Below, in pieces: positions 1 to 10,266 of a stretch of 39,706 nt of DNA. The stretch is from contig JBNGIS010034399.1 of NCBI GenBank assembly GCA_049999725.1, forward strand, positions 1 through 39,706. Reading direction: 5' to 3'. A model generated the notes under the pieces. That model saw only the letters and a list, made by a program, of their open reading frames with translations. It did no database searches and was not told the origin of the DNA. The position numbers and the translations under genes are program-made. Every line of letters starts with the position of its first letter. The first letter of the stretch is position 1. Origin of the DNA: Haplomitrium mnioides (taxonomy: Eukaryota > Marchantiophyta > Haplomitriopsida > Calobryales).

Positions 1-688
1 TATTCCGAATAGTTTCACAATTGGCAATTTGCGGACACCCCATTTCTGACGAAGAACAGATAGAGAAAACTCTATCGACATTTCCAGTATCCAACCTCAT
101 CCTTGCATCTCAATACCGCAATATGCGTTTCACCCGATACTCGAAATTGATCGCATACATGCTGTTAGCAGAGAAACACCAACTACTTCTAGTGGAAATG
201 CGAAAAAGCGACCCCTTGGCTCTGCAGCATTACCGGCAAATCCGGAGTCGCACTTCACCAAATTCCATCCTCACTCAAGGAACCGAAACCATGACCCACG
301 AAGAGGAAGAGAAAGAAGAAGAGGCAGGGGAAAACCCAACTTCATGGGGAGCAACAGACACCCCACCCCCAATCAAAATCCAACCCTCGGCAACAGGGAT
401 AGACATTACAGACGTCACACCTCTACCACACCAGAACGAAAACAACGTTCTTGGATCGCAAGAGGTGGACGTCAACAGACTAGAGGCCATAGAAATTTCT
501 CACAACAGAGAAATACACCACCATCCTGCCATAGATGTGGTACTCGAGGACATACACAAACCGTATGTCGAGTACCCGCACACCTTGTGGCACTCTACAT
601 GAATAGCCTCAAATACTCACAACCTGAGGTACATGGCAATCTTTCCGAAATTGCAGATGTCGATGACTACCCGACTTACAACCTATAG
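1..688 (+). pseudogene. gag: copia gag, partial and frameshifted
   Basis: The capsid-like part is read in frame 3 from the window edge to about base 300. It has the plant copia gag signature IEKTLSTF followed by a helix-rich segment ending near LLLAEKHQ (UBN2-type gag). An acidic stretch rich in Glu follows (about 298-335). The nucleocapsid part is in frame 2 (about 344-688), with a complete CCHC zinc knuckle at 527-568 (CHRCGTRGHTQTVC), which in this family binds the RNA genome. The frame change between 300 and 345 is either a decay frameshift or a programmed shift. Because frame 2 then continues into pol across only stop codons, decay within gag is the simpler reading. A TAG at 686-688 ends the frame. 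Confidence 0.85.
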
Positions 689-703
689 CCAGAGAGCCAT
701 ACA

Positions 704-2584
704 TTGCAACGTTCGGGTCCAACTCACACAGGACAATACAATAACACTTGCATTGTTGATAGTGGTTCTTCTCATACCATACTACGAGACCGAAGACACT
801 TCACTTCGGTAACCTCGTCATCAAGGTCTATGACGACCATATCCGGTCATAATCAAATCGAAGAAGGATATGGACCAGCAACCATCCATTTCCCGAACGG
901 GACTAAACTCAGCATAGCATCCGCCATCTATGCTCCAACGGCAACCAGGAATCTCATAAGTTTCCGCGATATCCGACAAAACGGATTCCATATACAAACT
1001 GGGAACACAGTACACACTGAAGCCCTCCACATACTGTTATTCACGACTAACGGTATGCAAGTACAAGAAACATTTTCCCTGTCCCCACCAGGCTTATACA
1101 CAACAGAAATCCATTCATACCATGCATCAACAATCAAGTTATCGAATGCCCAACTATGGCATAACCGATTAGGACACCCTGGCAAAGATATGTTCTACCG
1201 AATCAAACATGACAATATCGGGATTCCAGACAATGTCCACACTATATCAATGCGCTCTCCATGCATGGCATGCGCACAAGGCCAACTACAACTTGCCCCT
1301 TCAAAACGAAGGACAACAACTACAATACCTCTTTTCCTAGAACGGATCCACGCAGACATCTGTGGACCCATCCACCCCCTATCAGGGCCCTTCAGATACT
1401 TCCTTGTAACCATCGATGTATCATCCAAATGGTCACAAGTGTCATTACTGACGACCAAGAACATGGTCTTCCCTAAACTCTTGTCACAGATACTCAAACT
1501 ATCGACACAATTCCTTGATTATCCAATCAAAAACCTGCGAGTAGACAATGCAGGCGAATTCACATCATCAGCATTCGATGACTTCTACTCATCTGCAGGC
1601 ATTGACGTTCAATACTCCGTCCCACACGTTCATTTTCAGAATGGCATAGCTGAATCCGCGATCAAACGCATACAACTGACTGCCAGACCTTTATTACTGA
1701 ACACAAGTCTCCTCACGTCTGCATGGGGACACGTTGTGATACACGCAGCAACACTAATCAAACTTAGACCGTCTGCATTCAACCATAACTCTCCTCACCA
1801 TCTTGCAGTCGGAATACCTGCAAACATTTCACACATTCGGACATTTGAATGCCTTGTCCTTGTACCCATTCTCGGCCCACACAAAACAAAAATGGGACCA
1901 CAACGACAAAAAGGGATATACATAGGTTATGAATCCCCGTCCATCATCTGATACCTTGAACCCACAACGTTAGACGTCTTCAAATCTCGATTTGCAGACT
2001 GTCAATTCTTCGAAGATGTTTTCCCAACTCTAATGCTCGAAGACAAATCCGAGAAAACACAAACTGATAACCTTATATGGCGCAATAAATCACTACTCAA
2101 CCCTGATCCTAGAACAGGACAATCAGATTACGAAGTTCAAAGACTTCTACACTTACAACAAACATTAATCAAAATGCCGGATGCATTCAACGACGTTGCA
2201 AACCTCACTAAGTCTCACGTTGAAGCAGCAAATGCTCCTACAAGACTACAAAAGGATTCTACAGCGGCGACTGATATTGCACCTAAAGCCAAAAGAGGCA
2301 GACCATTAGGCTCCAAAAACAAGCCAAAAACGCCAACATCCTTACTCGCTAGCCCTGGATTAGAACCATATCCCAACCACACTCAAGGAACTCTTCATAC
2401 TCACACAATCCCAGAAAATGAAGAAATCACGATCGACTACACATTTACTGGTCATGTCTGGAAACGTGATCAAACCGACATGGACGACATGTTTGCCTAT
2501 TCTGTATCCCAGACTATAGAAAACACCATACCCGACCCTATATCGGTACAGGACGCAAAATCAAGGTCGAATTGGCCACAATAG
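704..2584 (+). pseudogene. pol: copia pol: protease and integrase
   Basis: All parts are in frame 2. The aspartic protease active site is DSGSS, with its Asp codon at 758. The pre-integrase HHCC zinc-binding segment lies about 1155-1275 (LWHNRLGHPGK ... CMAC). The integrase core keeps an Asp in HADICGP (1355-1357), an Asp in RVDNAGEF (1544-1546) and a Glu in AESAIKR (1652-1654). The last two are 36 codons apart, matching the DDE D35E spacing. The C-terminal part has the GIYIGYESPS motif typical of plant copia integrases. A basic KRGRPLGSKN stretch near 2291-2320 is a plausible nuclear-localisation signal. Stops fall at 1949-1951 (TGA, most likely from CGA) and 2582-2584 (TAG); otherwise the frame is open. 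Confidence 0.93.
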
Positions 2585-4912
2585 GAAAAAGCCATACACT
2601 CAGAACTGGACTCGCTCATACATCGACAAGTATTCGGATCAGTCATACCTGCCACATCATACATGAAACTGACAGACTACAGATTTATATTTGTCCGAAA
2701 GAGAAATGCAAAAGGCAAAGTCACGAGATACAAAGCAAGACTCGTCGCGAAAGGATACACGCAAATCCCAGGAAAAGATTACAATCTGACATATTCACCA
2801 GTCATGGATACAATTACATATAGATACATGATAGCATTTGTGATTCAACGCAACCTGATCATGCATATCATGGATGTCATTACCGCCTACTTGTATGGCA
2901 TACTCAACACTCAAATCTTCATGAAGGCACCCCCTGAGCTTATATCCAGGATATCATTCCACATTGAGGGGGAGAAACATCAAACTGAGGTGAGACCTTT
3001 TGTCCCTCAAGGCCAGCAATATGAAAGTGGACCTTTTGTCCCTCAAGGCCAACAATATGAAAGTGGACCTTTTGTCCCTTAAGGCCAACAATATGAAAGT
3101 GGACCTTTTGTCCCTCAAGGCCAACAATATGAAAGTGGACCTTTTGTCCCTCAAGGCCAGAAATATGAAAGTGGACCTTTTGTCCCTCAAGGCCAAAAAT
3201 ATGAAAGTGGACCTTTTGTCCCTCAAGGCCAGAAATATGAAAGTGGACCTTTTATCCCTCAAGGCCAGAAAAGTGAAAGTAGACCTTTTGTCACTCACAA
3301 ACACACAAATCAACAAAGACCTTTTGTCTCTCACGGCCAATATTCTGCAGAAGGACCTATCGTCCAAAGAGGATACATGAATCAAAGAGGACATTCTGTC
3401 AATAATGGCATCATGACAAAACAAGGACCCTCTGTCCTTATGACAAAACGGAAATGCCATGAAATGGATGATATGTTGCAAACAGCTCCAAACAGATCAT
3501 ATATAAAGCCAGCACATACGTTGAGCATGAATCACAACATCGGACCTTCAGTCCCTACAAATGATCTGCTAGATAAGCAATAGTACACTGGACCCTTAGT
3601 CCAGCCAACAGAACAGCTGTACAATGGACATCCAAAGGGACCTATAGTCCCCCATCGCGAAAATATACACAAAGACAGACTAATGACAAAGAAATCTATG
3701 ACGGCGACTGGAATATCATCAGACGCATCAGGCTCCAAGATGGTTGTACAAGTCTTGCGCTCAATGTATGGACTTAAACAGAGCGGTCAAAACTGGTATC
3801 AAAGATTCAAGTCTGAAATGATGACTTTAAACTTCACCAATGAGGACATTGCACCATGCCTCTTTATGAAACAAGAAAACCCTGAATATGTCATAGTAGC
3901 AATATATGTAGATGACATTAACATTTTTGGCACACCACGACTAGCCAACAACACCATTGAGAAACTGAAGGACATATTCAAAATGCGAGACATTGGGGAA
4001 CCCGACTTCTGCCTGGGAATACAGTTTGAACATCTACCTGATGGAATCCTAATCCATCAATCCACTTATACATCCAAAATCCTTAAACAGTTCAACATGG
4101 ATAAAGCTCATCCAACGAGCACCCCTATGGAAGTAAGATCATCAGATCCTACGAAGGACATGTTCTCAAAAAGGAAAGAAACAGAACATACACTGGGACC
4201 TGAAAAACCATACCTTTCAGCAATAGGAGCATTGATGTACCTAGCAAATCAAACAAGACCAGACATAGCTTTCGCTGTGAACTTACTTGCAAGACACAAT
4301 TCCCAACCGACTATACGACATTGGAACGGCATCAAAAGGATTTTCAGATACCTTAAAGGTACCACAGACATGGGACTATTCTTCCCGAAAACTGCAAACC
4401 ATGACATTATAGGATATGCTGATGCAGGATACCTATCTGATCCAGACGACGCAAAGTCACAAACGGGTTATGTATTCCTCAAAGGAGGCATAGCAATATC
4501 ATGGAAAAGCACAAAGCAGACAATCACTACCACCTCTACAAACCATGCGGAGATAATAGCTCTATACGAAGCAAGTAGAGAGTGCATTTGGTTACGACAA
4601 CTCATTGACCATATCAACTCCAACACATGCCAACCTCTTATCTAGGAACCTCTATCTATATTTGAGGACAACAAGCCATGTGTTGACCAAATCGCTCAAG
4701 GTTTCATCAAGGGCGATAGAATAAAACATATAGCTCCAAAATTTTTCTATACTCATGAACAACATAATGACAAAATCAAGGTACAATGGATGCCAAGTAA
4801 GCTGAACATAGCTGATATGTTCACAAAACCTCTACCTCCCGTTCTACACAAAGAGCACACAGAGGGTATTGGTCTCAGAAAACTGCTTGAAATACACAAA
4901 GAACATATATAA
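2585..4912 (+). pseudogene. pol: copia pol: reverse transcriptase and RNase H, with internal repeat insertion
   Basis: Frame 2 continues. The reverse transcriptase fingers carry KARLVAKGYTQ. Motif A is DVITAYLYG with its Asp at 2873. After MKAPPEL (about 2924-2944), where copia enzymes normally have only a short loop, about 250 extra residues follow. The enzyme resumes at LRSMYGLKQSG near 3752. The catalytic YVDD is intact at 3905-3916. RNase H is recognised by YADAGYLSD (Asp at 4421), NHAEIIAL and EDNKPC. The frame ends at TAA 4910-4912. Internal stops are TAA 3080-3082 and TAG 3581-3583, both in the repeat, and TAG 4643-4645 in RNase H. Apart from the stops and the insertion, the length and motif order match copia pol. 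Confidence 0.93.
2993..3661 (+). repeat. 36 bp tandem repeat coding a 12-residue GPFVPQGQxYES unit, inside reverse transcriptase
   Basis: Eight near-identical 36 bp units start at 2993, 3029, 3065, 3101, 3137, 3173, 3209 and 3245. In the pol frame each reads GPFVPQGQ(Q/K)YES or a close variant. Downstream, diverged units keep the same phase: RPFV at 3281 and 3317, GPIV at 3353, GHSV at 3389, GPSV at 3425. Further ones (GPSV 3542, GPLV 3590, GPIV 3638) are spaced by 48 bases. The whole tract is a multiple of three and joins pol in frame on both sides, with two stops. Because the unit is 36 bp, other frames and the opposite strand are also open; those long ORFs are shadows. It could be a structural spacer domain or a minisatellite that happened to expand in frame. 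Confidence 0.93.
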
Positions 4913-4930
4913 TCTGAATATTATTCTGAC

Positions 4931-5146
4931 TTGCTGTCATATTTTCAGATTCATGAGTTTTTCATAGATATTGATGCTGACCACATGATTGTTTACAGTC
5001 AGAATGCAGCTACTCAAACAGGTTGGCACATCACATATGACTTCGTGGAGCACAACAACATTCAGGACCAGAGGATCACACGACAGAAGATCGAGGAGGC
5101 CTGCCATACAGCGACATGGTCACCTTACCATGATTTGATAACTTAG
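4931..5146 (+). CDS. small ORF downstream of copia pol, unknown
   Basis: A 71-residue ORF lies 18 bases after the pol stop and in the same frame. It is acidic near the N-terminus (FIDIDADH) and ends at TAG 5144-5146. No family is recognised. A TTTCAG precedes ATTCATGAG at about 4944-4949, which would fit a splice acceptor if the ORF were expressed from a spliced RNA; that is only a suggestion. Some plant copia lineages carry an extra ORF after pol, but nothing here looks like a membrane or envelope protein. It may equally be chance open sequence in the 3' untranslated part of the element. Confidence 0.3.
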   Translation: MLSYFQIHEFFIDIDADHMIVYSQNAATQTGWHITYDFVEHNNIQDQRITRQKIEEACHTATWSPYHDLIT

Positions 5147-5338
5147 AACATATCATACAGTTTTTATATTATGAACTACATAATTTTATTCATTCATTTT
5201 ATTAAACACTATATATGTGGTAGCACTCTTTCTCTCAGAAGAAAGCAGGAGGGTTTTGATGAGACTACACATATATAGGATGTACACTAGTCCTATCAAA
5301 TGTGGCTGATTATAGGAGAAGAATCAGCCAAGGGGGAG
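5147..5338 (+). promoter_or_regulatory. copia 3' leader with two hairpins and polypurine tract
   Basis: This is non-coding sequence between the last ORF and the LTR. A first stem-loop pairs 5275-5280 with 5291-5296. A second, perfect 9 bp stem pairs 5303-5311 (TGGCTGATT) with 5322-5330 (AATCAGCCA). Both have 10-base loops. The second abuts the purine run AGGGGGAG at 5331-5338, which sits directly before the LTR and is the expected plus-strand primer of reverse transcription. Confidence 0.7.
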
Positions 5339-5479
5339 TGTTACAGAACATAGTATACCCCTATATATAGAATGGATGTGTAGATAAGAGGGACATTCGA
5401 TCCCTCATCATTCTCCATTGATCAATACACGAAGCATTGTTCGGCGCAGCACTCTCTGTGTGACTCTCACTCTACAACA
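5339..5479 (+). repeat. 3' LTR of the copia element (141 bp)
   Basis: It starts TGTTACAGAAC directly after the polypurine tract and ends CTCTACAACA, so it has TG...CA ends with TGTT/AACA inverted tips. A TATA-like CTATATATAG lies at 5361-5370, which would place the transcription start near 5390-5400. The following base starts unrelated gypsy LTR sequence, fixing the right edge. At 141 bp this is short for a plant copia LTR. The partner LTR is outside the window, so the edges rest on the PPT, the dinucleotide ends and the switch in flanking sequence. Confidence 0.8.
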
Positions 5480-5702
5480 AATGCTGGTTTAATTAGAGAA
5501 AGAGTAGGTGTTCCATTAGAAGAGGTTAGAATAAACCAATGAGATTTCTCTACATATGTGTAAAAGTTTCTTTTATTAAGTATATAAAGAAGAGAGAGGG
5601 CTTTGTTGGACATCTCTTGCCTTGCATGCTTGAAGTCTCCTTGTGCACTACTTCTTATACTTGTGGCAACTTTTTTATGTAATGTATGTGTCTTGTACTG
5701 CA
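5480..5702 (+). repeat. Element A 5' LTR, 3' part only
   Basis: It matches the 3' part of the LTR at 30408-30969 of element C: a shared stretch around the TATA motif (AGTATATAAAGAAG at 5579, AGTATATAAAAAAAAG near 30848), then similar downstream text. It ends ...TACTGCA at 5702, followed at once by a primer-binding site. The copia element interrupts it at 5480, so the missing upstream part should lie left of the window. Confidence 0.8.
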
Positions 5703-5703
5703 A

Positions 5704-5715
5704 TGGTATCAAAGC
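5704..5715 (+). promoter_or_regulatory. Primer-binding site of element A (initiator Met tRNA)
   Basis: TGGTATCAAAGC lies one base after the LTR end. It differs by one base from TGGTATCAGAGC, the usual plant site complementary to the 3' end of initiator Met tRNA, from which minus-strand cDNA is primed. Confidence 0.85.
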
Positions 5716-6205
5716 TTGGTCTTCTCCAAATAGAGTAGATTACTCTCATTGAATAAGTAAACTCTCAACTTCTTATAAGTAAAAGATATAATATATCTTA
5801 TCTCTTTTGAATGAAGATAAAGAAGTATTTGTATCTCATAGAACTTCTCTATTCAATTCTATCTAACATTTGTATACTTAATATTGACAAATGTTTATTT
5901 TTTCAATTCTTAGCGTATAGTTAACTTTGGTGATGGGTTTCTAGTTTTGTGAGTTACCAAAAGAATAAATTATTTTATGAGTGGTAAATTATGGTGTGAT
6001 GTATGAGTGTTTTATGTATACTTTGTAGACGTTATCACGTAGATTGAACCAAACTCCTTTAGAAGTGTTCAATTCAAGTACTATATTTTTGTTTGCATAA
6101 CATTAAATCAAATACAACAATATTTATTTTTTGTAAGTTTGGAGAGAGTTTTTGTGATGTGTTTGTGTCAAAAATATGTTTTATTTTATCTATTATTTAT
6201 AATTA

Positions 6206-6257
<52 letters not shown>

Positions 6258-6277
6258 CAAAGTTATGATAATAAATC
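5716..6277 (+). other. Element A leader, non-coding, with AT microsatellite
   Basis: This untranslated leader lies between the primer-binding site and gag and is collinear with 21430-21895 of element C (for example the TATTGACAAATG region at 5882 against 21509). No gene is seen. A pure (AT)n run of 49 bases at 6208-6256 replaces a short TGTGTATGTATTTG-like stretch seen in C. The short ORF crossing it is a consequence of the repeat. Confidence 0.75.
6208..6256. repeat. (AT)n microsatellite
   Basis: An uninterrupted AT dinucleotide run of about 24 units. It lies in the leader of element A, just before the first gag copy. Confidence 0.97.
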
Positions 6278-7283
6278 ATGGAAGCAAACTTAAGCACTCC
6301 AAAAGAAGGAGTTTGGATGTTGTCAAAGTTGGATGAACTTCAAACACCTCTCACATCCAGCCAAAAAACAAACAAACATGTTAAATGGTGGAGATAAAAT
6401 GAGCAAGTCATGTAAATTAGAGTCGTGTGACATAAGTTGTATGGTCAACATCGTAGAATGATGGGTTTATTGAATGAAAGTTCATGTACTATATTATTCA
6501 AATACTTTGGATTTGGAGAAAGGATTGTTTGTAAGGTCATTCCTAATAGAGCATGCATCTATTTGGCTATAAAGATAGGAGTGACCAAAAACTACATGAG
6601 AAGAAAAGCTTTTAGAGAGTAGTTTAAAAGAAGTTTTGTTAAAAAACTTTAAAGTAGTAGACTTTATGTTAATGGCAAGAACCAAGATATGGAAGTTGAA
6701 GCAATAAGAAAGTTTTGCCAAGTATATTGAGGAGTTTTGTAACTTACAATCCAAATTTAAGACATGAGTTCAACCAAAGACGTTGAAAATTTCTTACAAA
6801 TGTTGAAGAGAAAAACTAGGAGGAGAGGTTCTAATACAAAACCCAAAGTATGTGAATGAAGCATACTTCATTTACTCAAAGAATCGAAAGAACACTAGAA
6901 ATTGTGCAAACTAGAGTAGTTAGGAAGTATAAGAAGAAGAGGAGATTTCAATTATTCAAATCACAAAGAAAGAGAACCATCAACTGTTGTAGAAAAAATT
7001 TGATAAGATTGGAGAGAAACTCAAACATGCTATAATTATAGCTAGTTAAGACATATTGCACTAAATTACAAAGCATTATGTTAAGATTAAAACTGAGTAT
7101 TTTGATGGTTTTTTCACAATGTCAACAATAAAGAAATCAAAAATATAAGAGAAAATAATGGGCATGAGTAAAAAACCTCATGTTTTTGATAGGATAAAAA
7201 AGAAAGAGGAAATAATTATATGACAAAGTCTATCTCATATAAAAAAACCAAAAAATGCAACAAAGATGGATAGGTAGAAGAAT
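6278..7283 (+). pseudogene. gag: Element A gag, first copy
   Basis: It starts with an ATG at 6278 (MEANLSTPKE), the counterpart of the gag start of copy 2 at 7395. The N-terminal part is meant to be a coiled-coil-like helix (SKLDELQ). The capsid part follows through several frame changes up to about 6900. A degenerate zinc knuckle lies at 7028-7069: it keeps its first Cys and His but has Tyr in place of two cysteines. Stops and shifts are frequent. Sequence resembling the protease approach region continues to about 7260, then breaks and restarts in leader-type sequence at about 7284. Confidence 0.75.
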
Positions 7284-8640
7284 AAGCAATGTTGGCATCC
7301 AATAAACCTTTTATTTAACATATTCTATATAGTTAGATTGTGTATGTATTTGTTTTTATATTAGTTGTTAGTAGTTAAGCTCTGATAGAAAATCATGGAG
7401 GCAAACTCCATCAATCTAGAAGTAGCTTGAATGATGGCAAAGTTGGAAGAGCTTCAAGAAGCTCTTGTAGAAAACCAACAACAAACAAATATCCTAACAA
7501 TAGAGATGATGAAAATGAAATTGCAACAAGAAATATAGAAGGAAGTCGAGAAATGTTGCTTCAAAAGATGAGCAAGTTATGTAAAATAGAGCCTTATAAA
7601 GAAAGTTTCATGATTGGTGTTGTAGAAAAGTGGGCTTATTGAATGGAAAACCATATGTTTTATTATCTAAATGCTTTGAATTTAGAGAAAGCATTTTTTG
7701 CAAGGTCAATTTTAGCAGAGCGTGCATCTATTTGGCTATATGGATGGAAGCGACAAAAAAATGCATGAGGAGGAAAACTTTTGTGGAGCACTCTTAAAGA
7801 GGACTTGCTACAAAAATTTAAAATGGTTGACTCTATATTGATCGTAAGAACAAAGCTTTTGGAGTTAGAGAAGCAAGGAAGAGTCACAAGGTATCTTGAA
7901 GAGTTTAAAAGTTTAAAAGTTCTAATTGAAGATATGAGTTTAGTTGATGCAATTGACAAATTTTTACAAGGGTTAAGGAGAAATATTCAAGGAGAAGTTA
8001 TAATGCACAACTTGAAGACTAATAACAAAGCCATCTTGTTTGCTCAAAAAATTGAAGGAAGATTAGAGATTGTGCAAACGTGAGGAAATTATAGCCTCAC
8101 ATCTATGGAGTTGGGAAATATGAGAATGAGAGATTTCAGTCACTCAAATGACCAACAACGAAGACCAAAAAATACTATGAAAAAAAGGATGGAAGGTTGG
8201 CAATAAATTAGAGCATTTTATGATTGTCATTGAATATGACACATTGTACCAAATTGTAGAGTAGTACGACACAATCAAAGACGCGTGGTTAGACAACTCT
8301 TCATAATATCAACAATGAAGTAGACAAAGAATGTCAGAGAAATAATATGCACAAGTAAGAAAACTTCGTGATTTTCTTGGGATGAAAAAAAAGACGATGA
8401 AAGAATTCGACAAAGTTGATTATACCATATAGAGAAAAAAATTAGGACTAATTGTGGTTGATAGATTAATAGAAGGATCTCCAATAAGAGTGTTGGTTGA
8501 TTTCAGAAAATTATTTATCATGAGCTATAGTATTGAAGTTGAAGCTAGATTTTTGAATAAGAAGAGCACGAGGTGGTTGAAATAGCAAATGGACAAAGTG
8601 AGCCAATTGAAAGGTTGTTTCAAAGTATAACTTTACACAT
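7284..8640 (+). pseudogene. gag: Element A gag, second copy, with protease remnant
   Basis: From about 7284 the leader seen at 21794 in element C is repeated, then gag starts at ATG 7395 (MEANSINLEV). The best-preserved part is 7781-8083, a capsid segment with WSTLKE, TKLLELE and FLQGLRRNIQGEV, in a different frame from the start, so a frameshift lies between. The zinc knuckle near 8205-8250 has lost its first Cys but kept the last. Protease is recognised from LVD followed by a degenerate region at about 8490-8600; the Gly of the D-S/T-G site is absent. The segment is collinear with 21896-23115 of C. Confidence 0.75.
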
Positions 8641-10266
8641 AGTCAACTATCAAGAGAAGTTTGAGTGGAAGATCACAACATTGGCAAGATGTCATGCAAT
8701 TTGAGGAATAACGTAGTTGAGAAGACATAACTTGTAAGTGGATTAGTGAAAGAAGACACTAATAACATCTCAATGGAAGATTTGGGTAAATTGATTATGA
8801 TCTCACTTAATGTAGCTGCTCCTATATGTGATTGGAGCAAATTCAATCAAAAAAACAAGATAAAGTATTTTTGAGACTCATATGTGAGGTCAAAATTGAC
8901 AAGGAGGACTCCAAGCATAAAGTTTGACATGAACTTCACGAGGTTTTGAAGGAGTTCCATGATGTTTTTCCCAATACAATACTTCATAGTTTTCCACCTA
9001 GACAATTCATTAATCACAAGATTGAGGTTGTTCCAAAAAGTACTTCACTATGTAAGGCACTATATTGGTTGCCTACTCATGAATTGGAAAAATGAAAAAT
9101 TCAAATTACTAAATTATCAGAAGAGGGATTTGTTCAACCAAGCATCTTTCCTTATAGTGTATCAATATTATTTGTCAAAAAGAAGATGGGAGTATGAGGA
9201 TGTGTATTTACTACTGAGCACTCAATCAACAAATGGTGAAAAAAATATCCATTACCAAGAATGGATGATTTATTTGATCAACTTTAAGGAGCAAACTACT
9301 TTACAAAGCTGGATTTTAGAAGTAGATATAACCAAATCTAAATCAGAGAAGTTGATGTGCAAAAAACAACATCTTGAAGTCAATATGGGCATTTTGAATA
9401 TCTTGTTATATATTTAGGACTAAATAGTGGTTTTACAACCTTTATGGGTTTTTTGAATGACATTTTTTTATCTTAACTAGAAAAGTTTGTTATTGTTTTT
9501 TTGAATTATATTTTTATTTACATTACAAATCTTCAAGAGCATCAACAACACCTTTGTACAGCATTGAAGGTACTTTTGGACCACAAGCTATCGGTTAAAA
9601 TGTCAAAATATGAAATTGAAAAGAAGAAGGTTGACTACTTCAGTTACTATATAAGTGGAGTAGAAATTCAAGTTATAGATGAGAAAGTGGAGGCCACTCA
9701 AAAGTGGAAAGCTCGTAGTAATCAAACACAACTAAGAAGATTTTTAAGGCTAACTCGGTTTTATCGTCAGTTTGTGAAAGCTTTTGCACAAATATGAGAG
9801 CCATTGACAAGTTTGCTCTAGAAAAATCACACATGAATATGGGGAGTTGTAGAAAAATTGGCATTCCAACCATTGAAAAAATCACTTCTTCATGCTCTTA
9901 TTCTCAAATAGTATGATTCTAAATGACCAATAAAACTTTTACTTGATGCATCAGAAAAAGCTATAGGTGGTGTTTTGCAAGAAGAGTTAGAATATAGTTG
10001 GCACCATAGTGCTTTCTTTTCTTGAAAGTTGAGAGATACAGAGAAAACCTACCATACCACGGAGCAGGAGGAACTAGTGATTGTGTTGTCGACCAAGCAT
10101 TAGAGGCATAGTCTATAAGATGTAGAGTTTATTTTTTAGATTGATCATAAACCTCTAATCTCTCTAAAAACACAAAAAGAGATCTTGAAAAGACAGATTT
10201 GATAGGAAGAGTGGTGAATAGCTACCAAATTAGTGATAGCACCTTAGCTAGCTCGCATTTATTTGG
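8641..10266 (+). pseudogene. pol: Element A pol: reverse transcriptase, RNase H, integrase scrap
   Basis: 8641-8930 is a decayed linker. The reverse transcriptase entry (FHDVFP, 8958) matches 27587 in C, followed by a poorly kept finger region (8959-9417). The catalytic motif reads FLNY near 9497, so both catalytic Asp residues are lost. 9501-9797 covers the thumb/connection (KVDYFSYYISG, RFLRLTRFYRQFVK). RNase H is seen from LLDASEKAIGG near 9935 to about 10212 with several stops. After that only an integrase fragment like 29427-29470 remains, then satellite begins. A deletion removed the integrase N-terminus and everything 3' of the core. Confidence 0.8.

Larger units (their letters stand above)
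1..5479 (+). mobile_element. Ty1/copia LTR retrotransposon, 5' end outside window
   Basis: Domain order is gag, protease, integrase, reverse transcriptase, RNase H, which is the copia order (integrase before reverse transcriptase). The element enters the window inside gag, so its 5' LTR, primer-binding site and gag start are not visible. It ends with a polypurine tract (5331-5338) and a 141 bp TG...CA LTR (5339-5479). The next bases are the 3' half of a gypsy LTR, so this element is nested in element A. Catalytic motifs of protease, integrase, reverse transcriptase and RNase H are still readable. However, six in-frame stops and one gag frame change make it non-functional as it stands. Confidence 0.95.
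5480..10266 (+). mobile_element. Element A: Ty3/gypsy chromovirus-type, family II, truncated at both ends
   Basis: It is collinear with element C (21248-30969), including the LTR tail, leader, gag, protease, reverse transcriptase and RNase H. The upstream part of its 5' LTR is separated by the copia insertion. The gag region is present twice in tandem. After RNase H the sequence jumps to a scrap of integrase (about 10226-10266) and then to satellite, so most of integrase, the chromodomain and the 3' LTR are missing. Many frameshifts and stops show it is long dead. Confidence 0.85.

Noticed and set aside
2954-3481. 175-residue minus-strand ORF and the 3000-3380 plus ORF with strikingly regular repeats
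   Set aside because: Both are other-frame readings of the 36 bp repeat, whose length keeps all frames in phase. The pol frame joins recognisable reverse transcriptase on both sides; these do not.
6139-6336. 65-residue ORF with Ile-Tyr repeat
   Set aside because: Produced by the (AT)n microsatellite crossing into the gag start.
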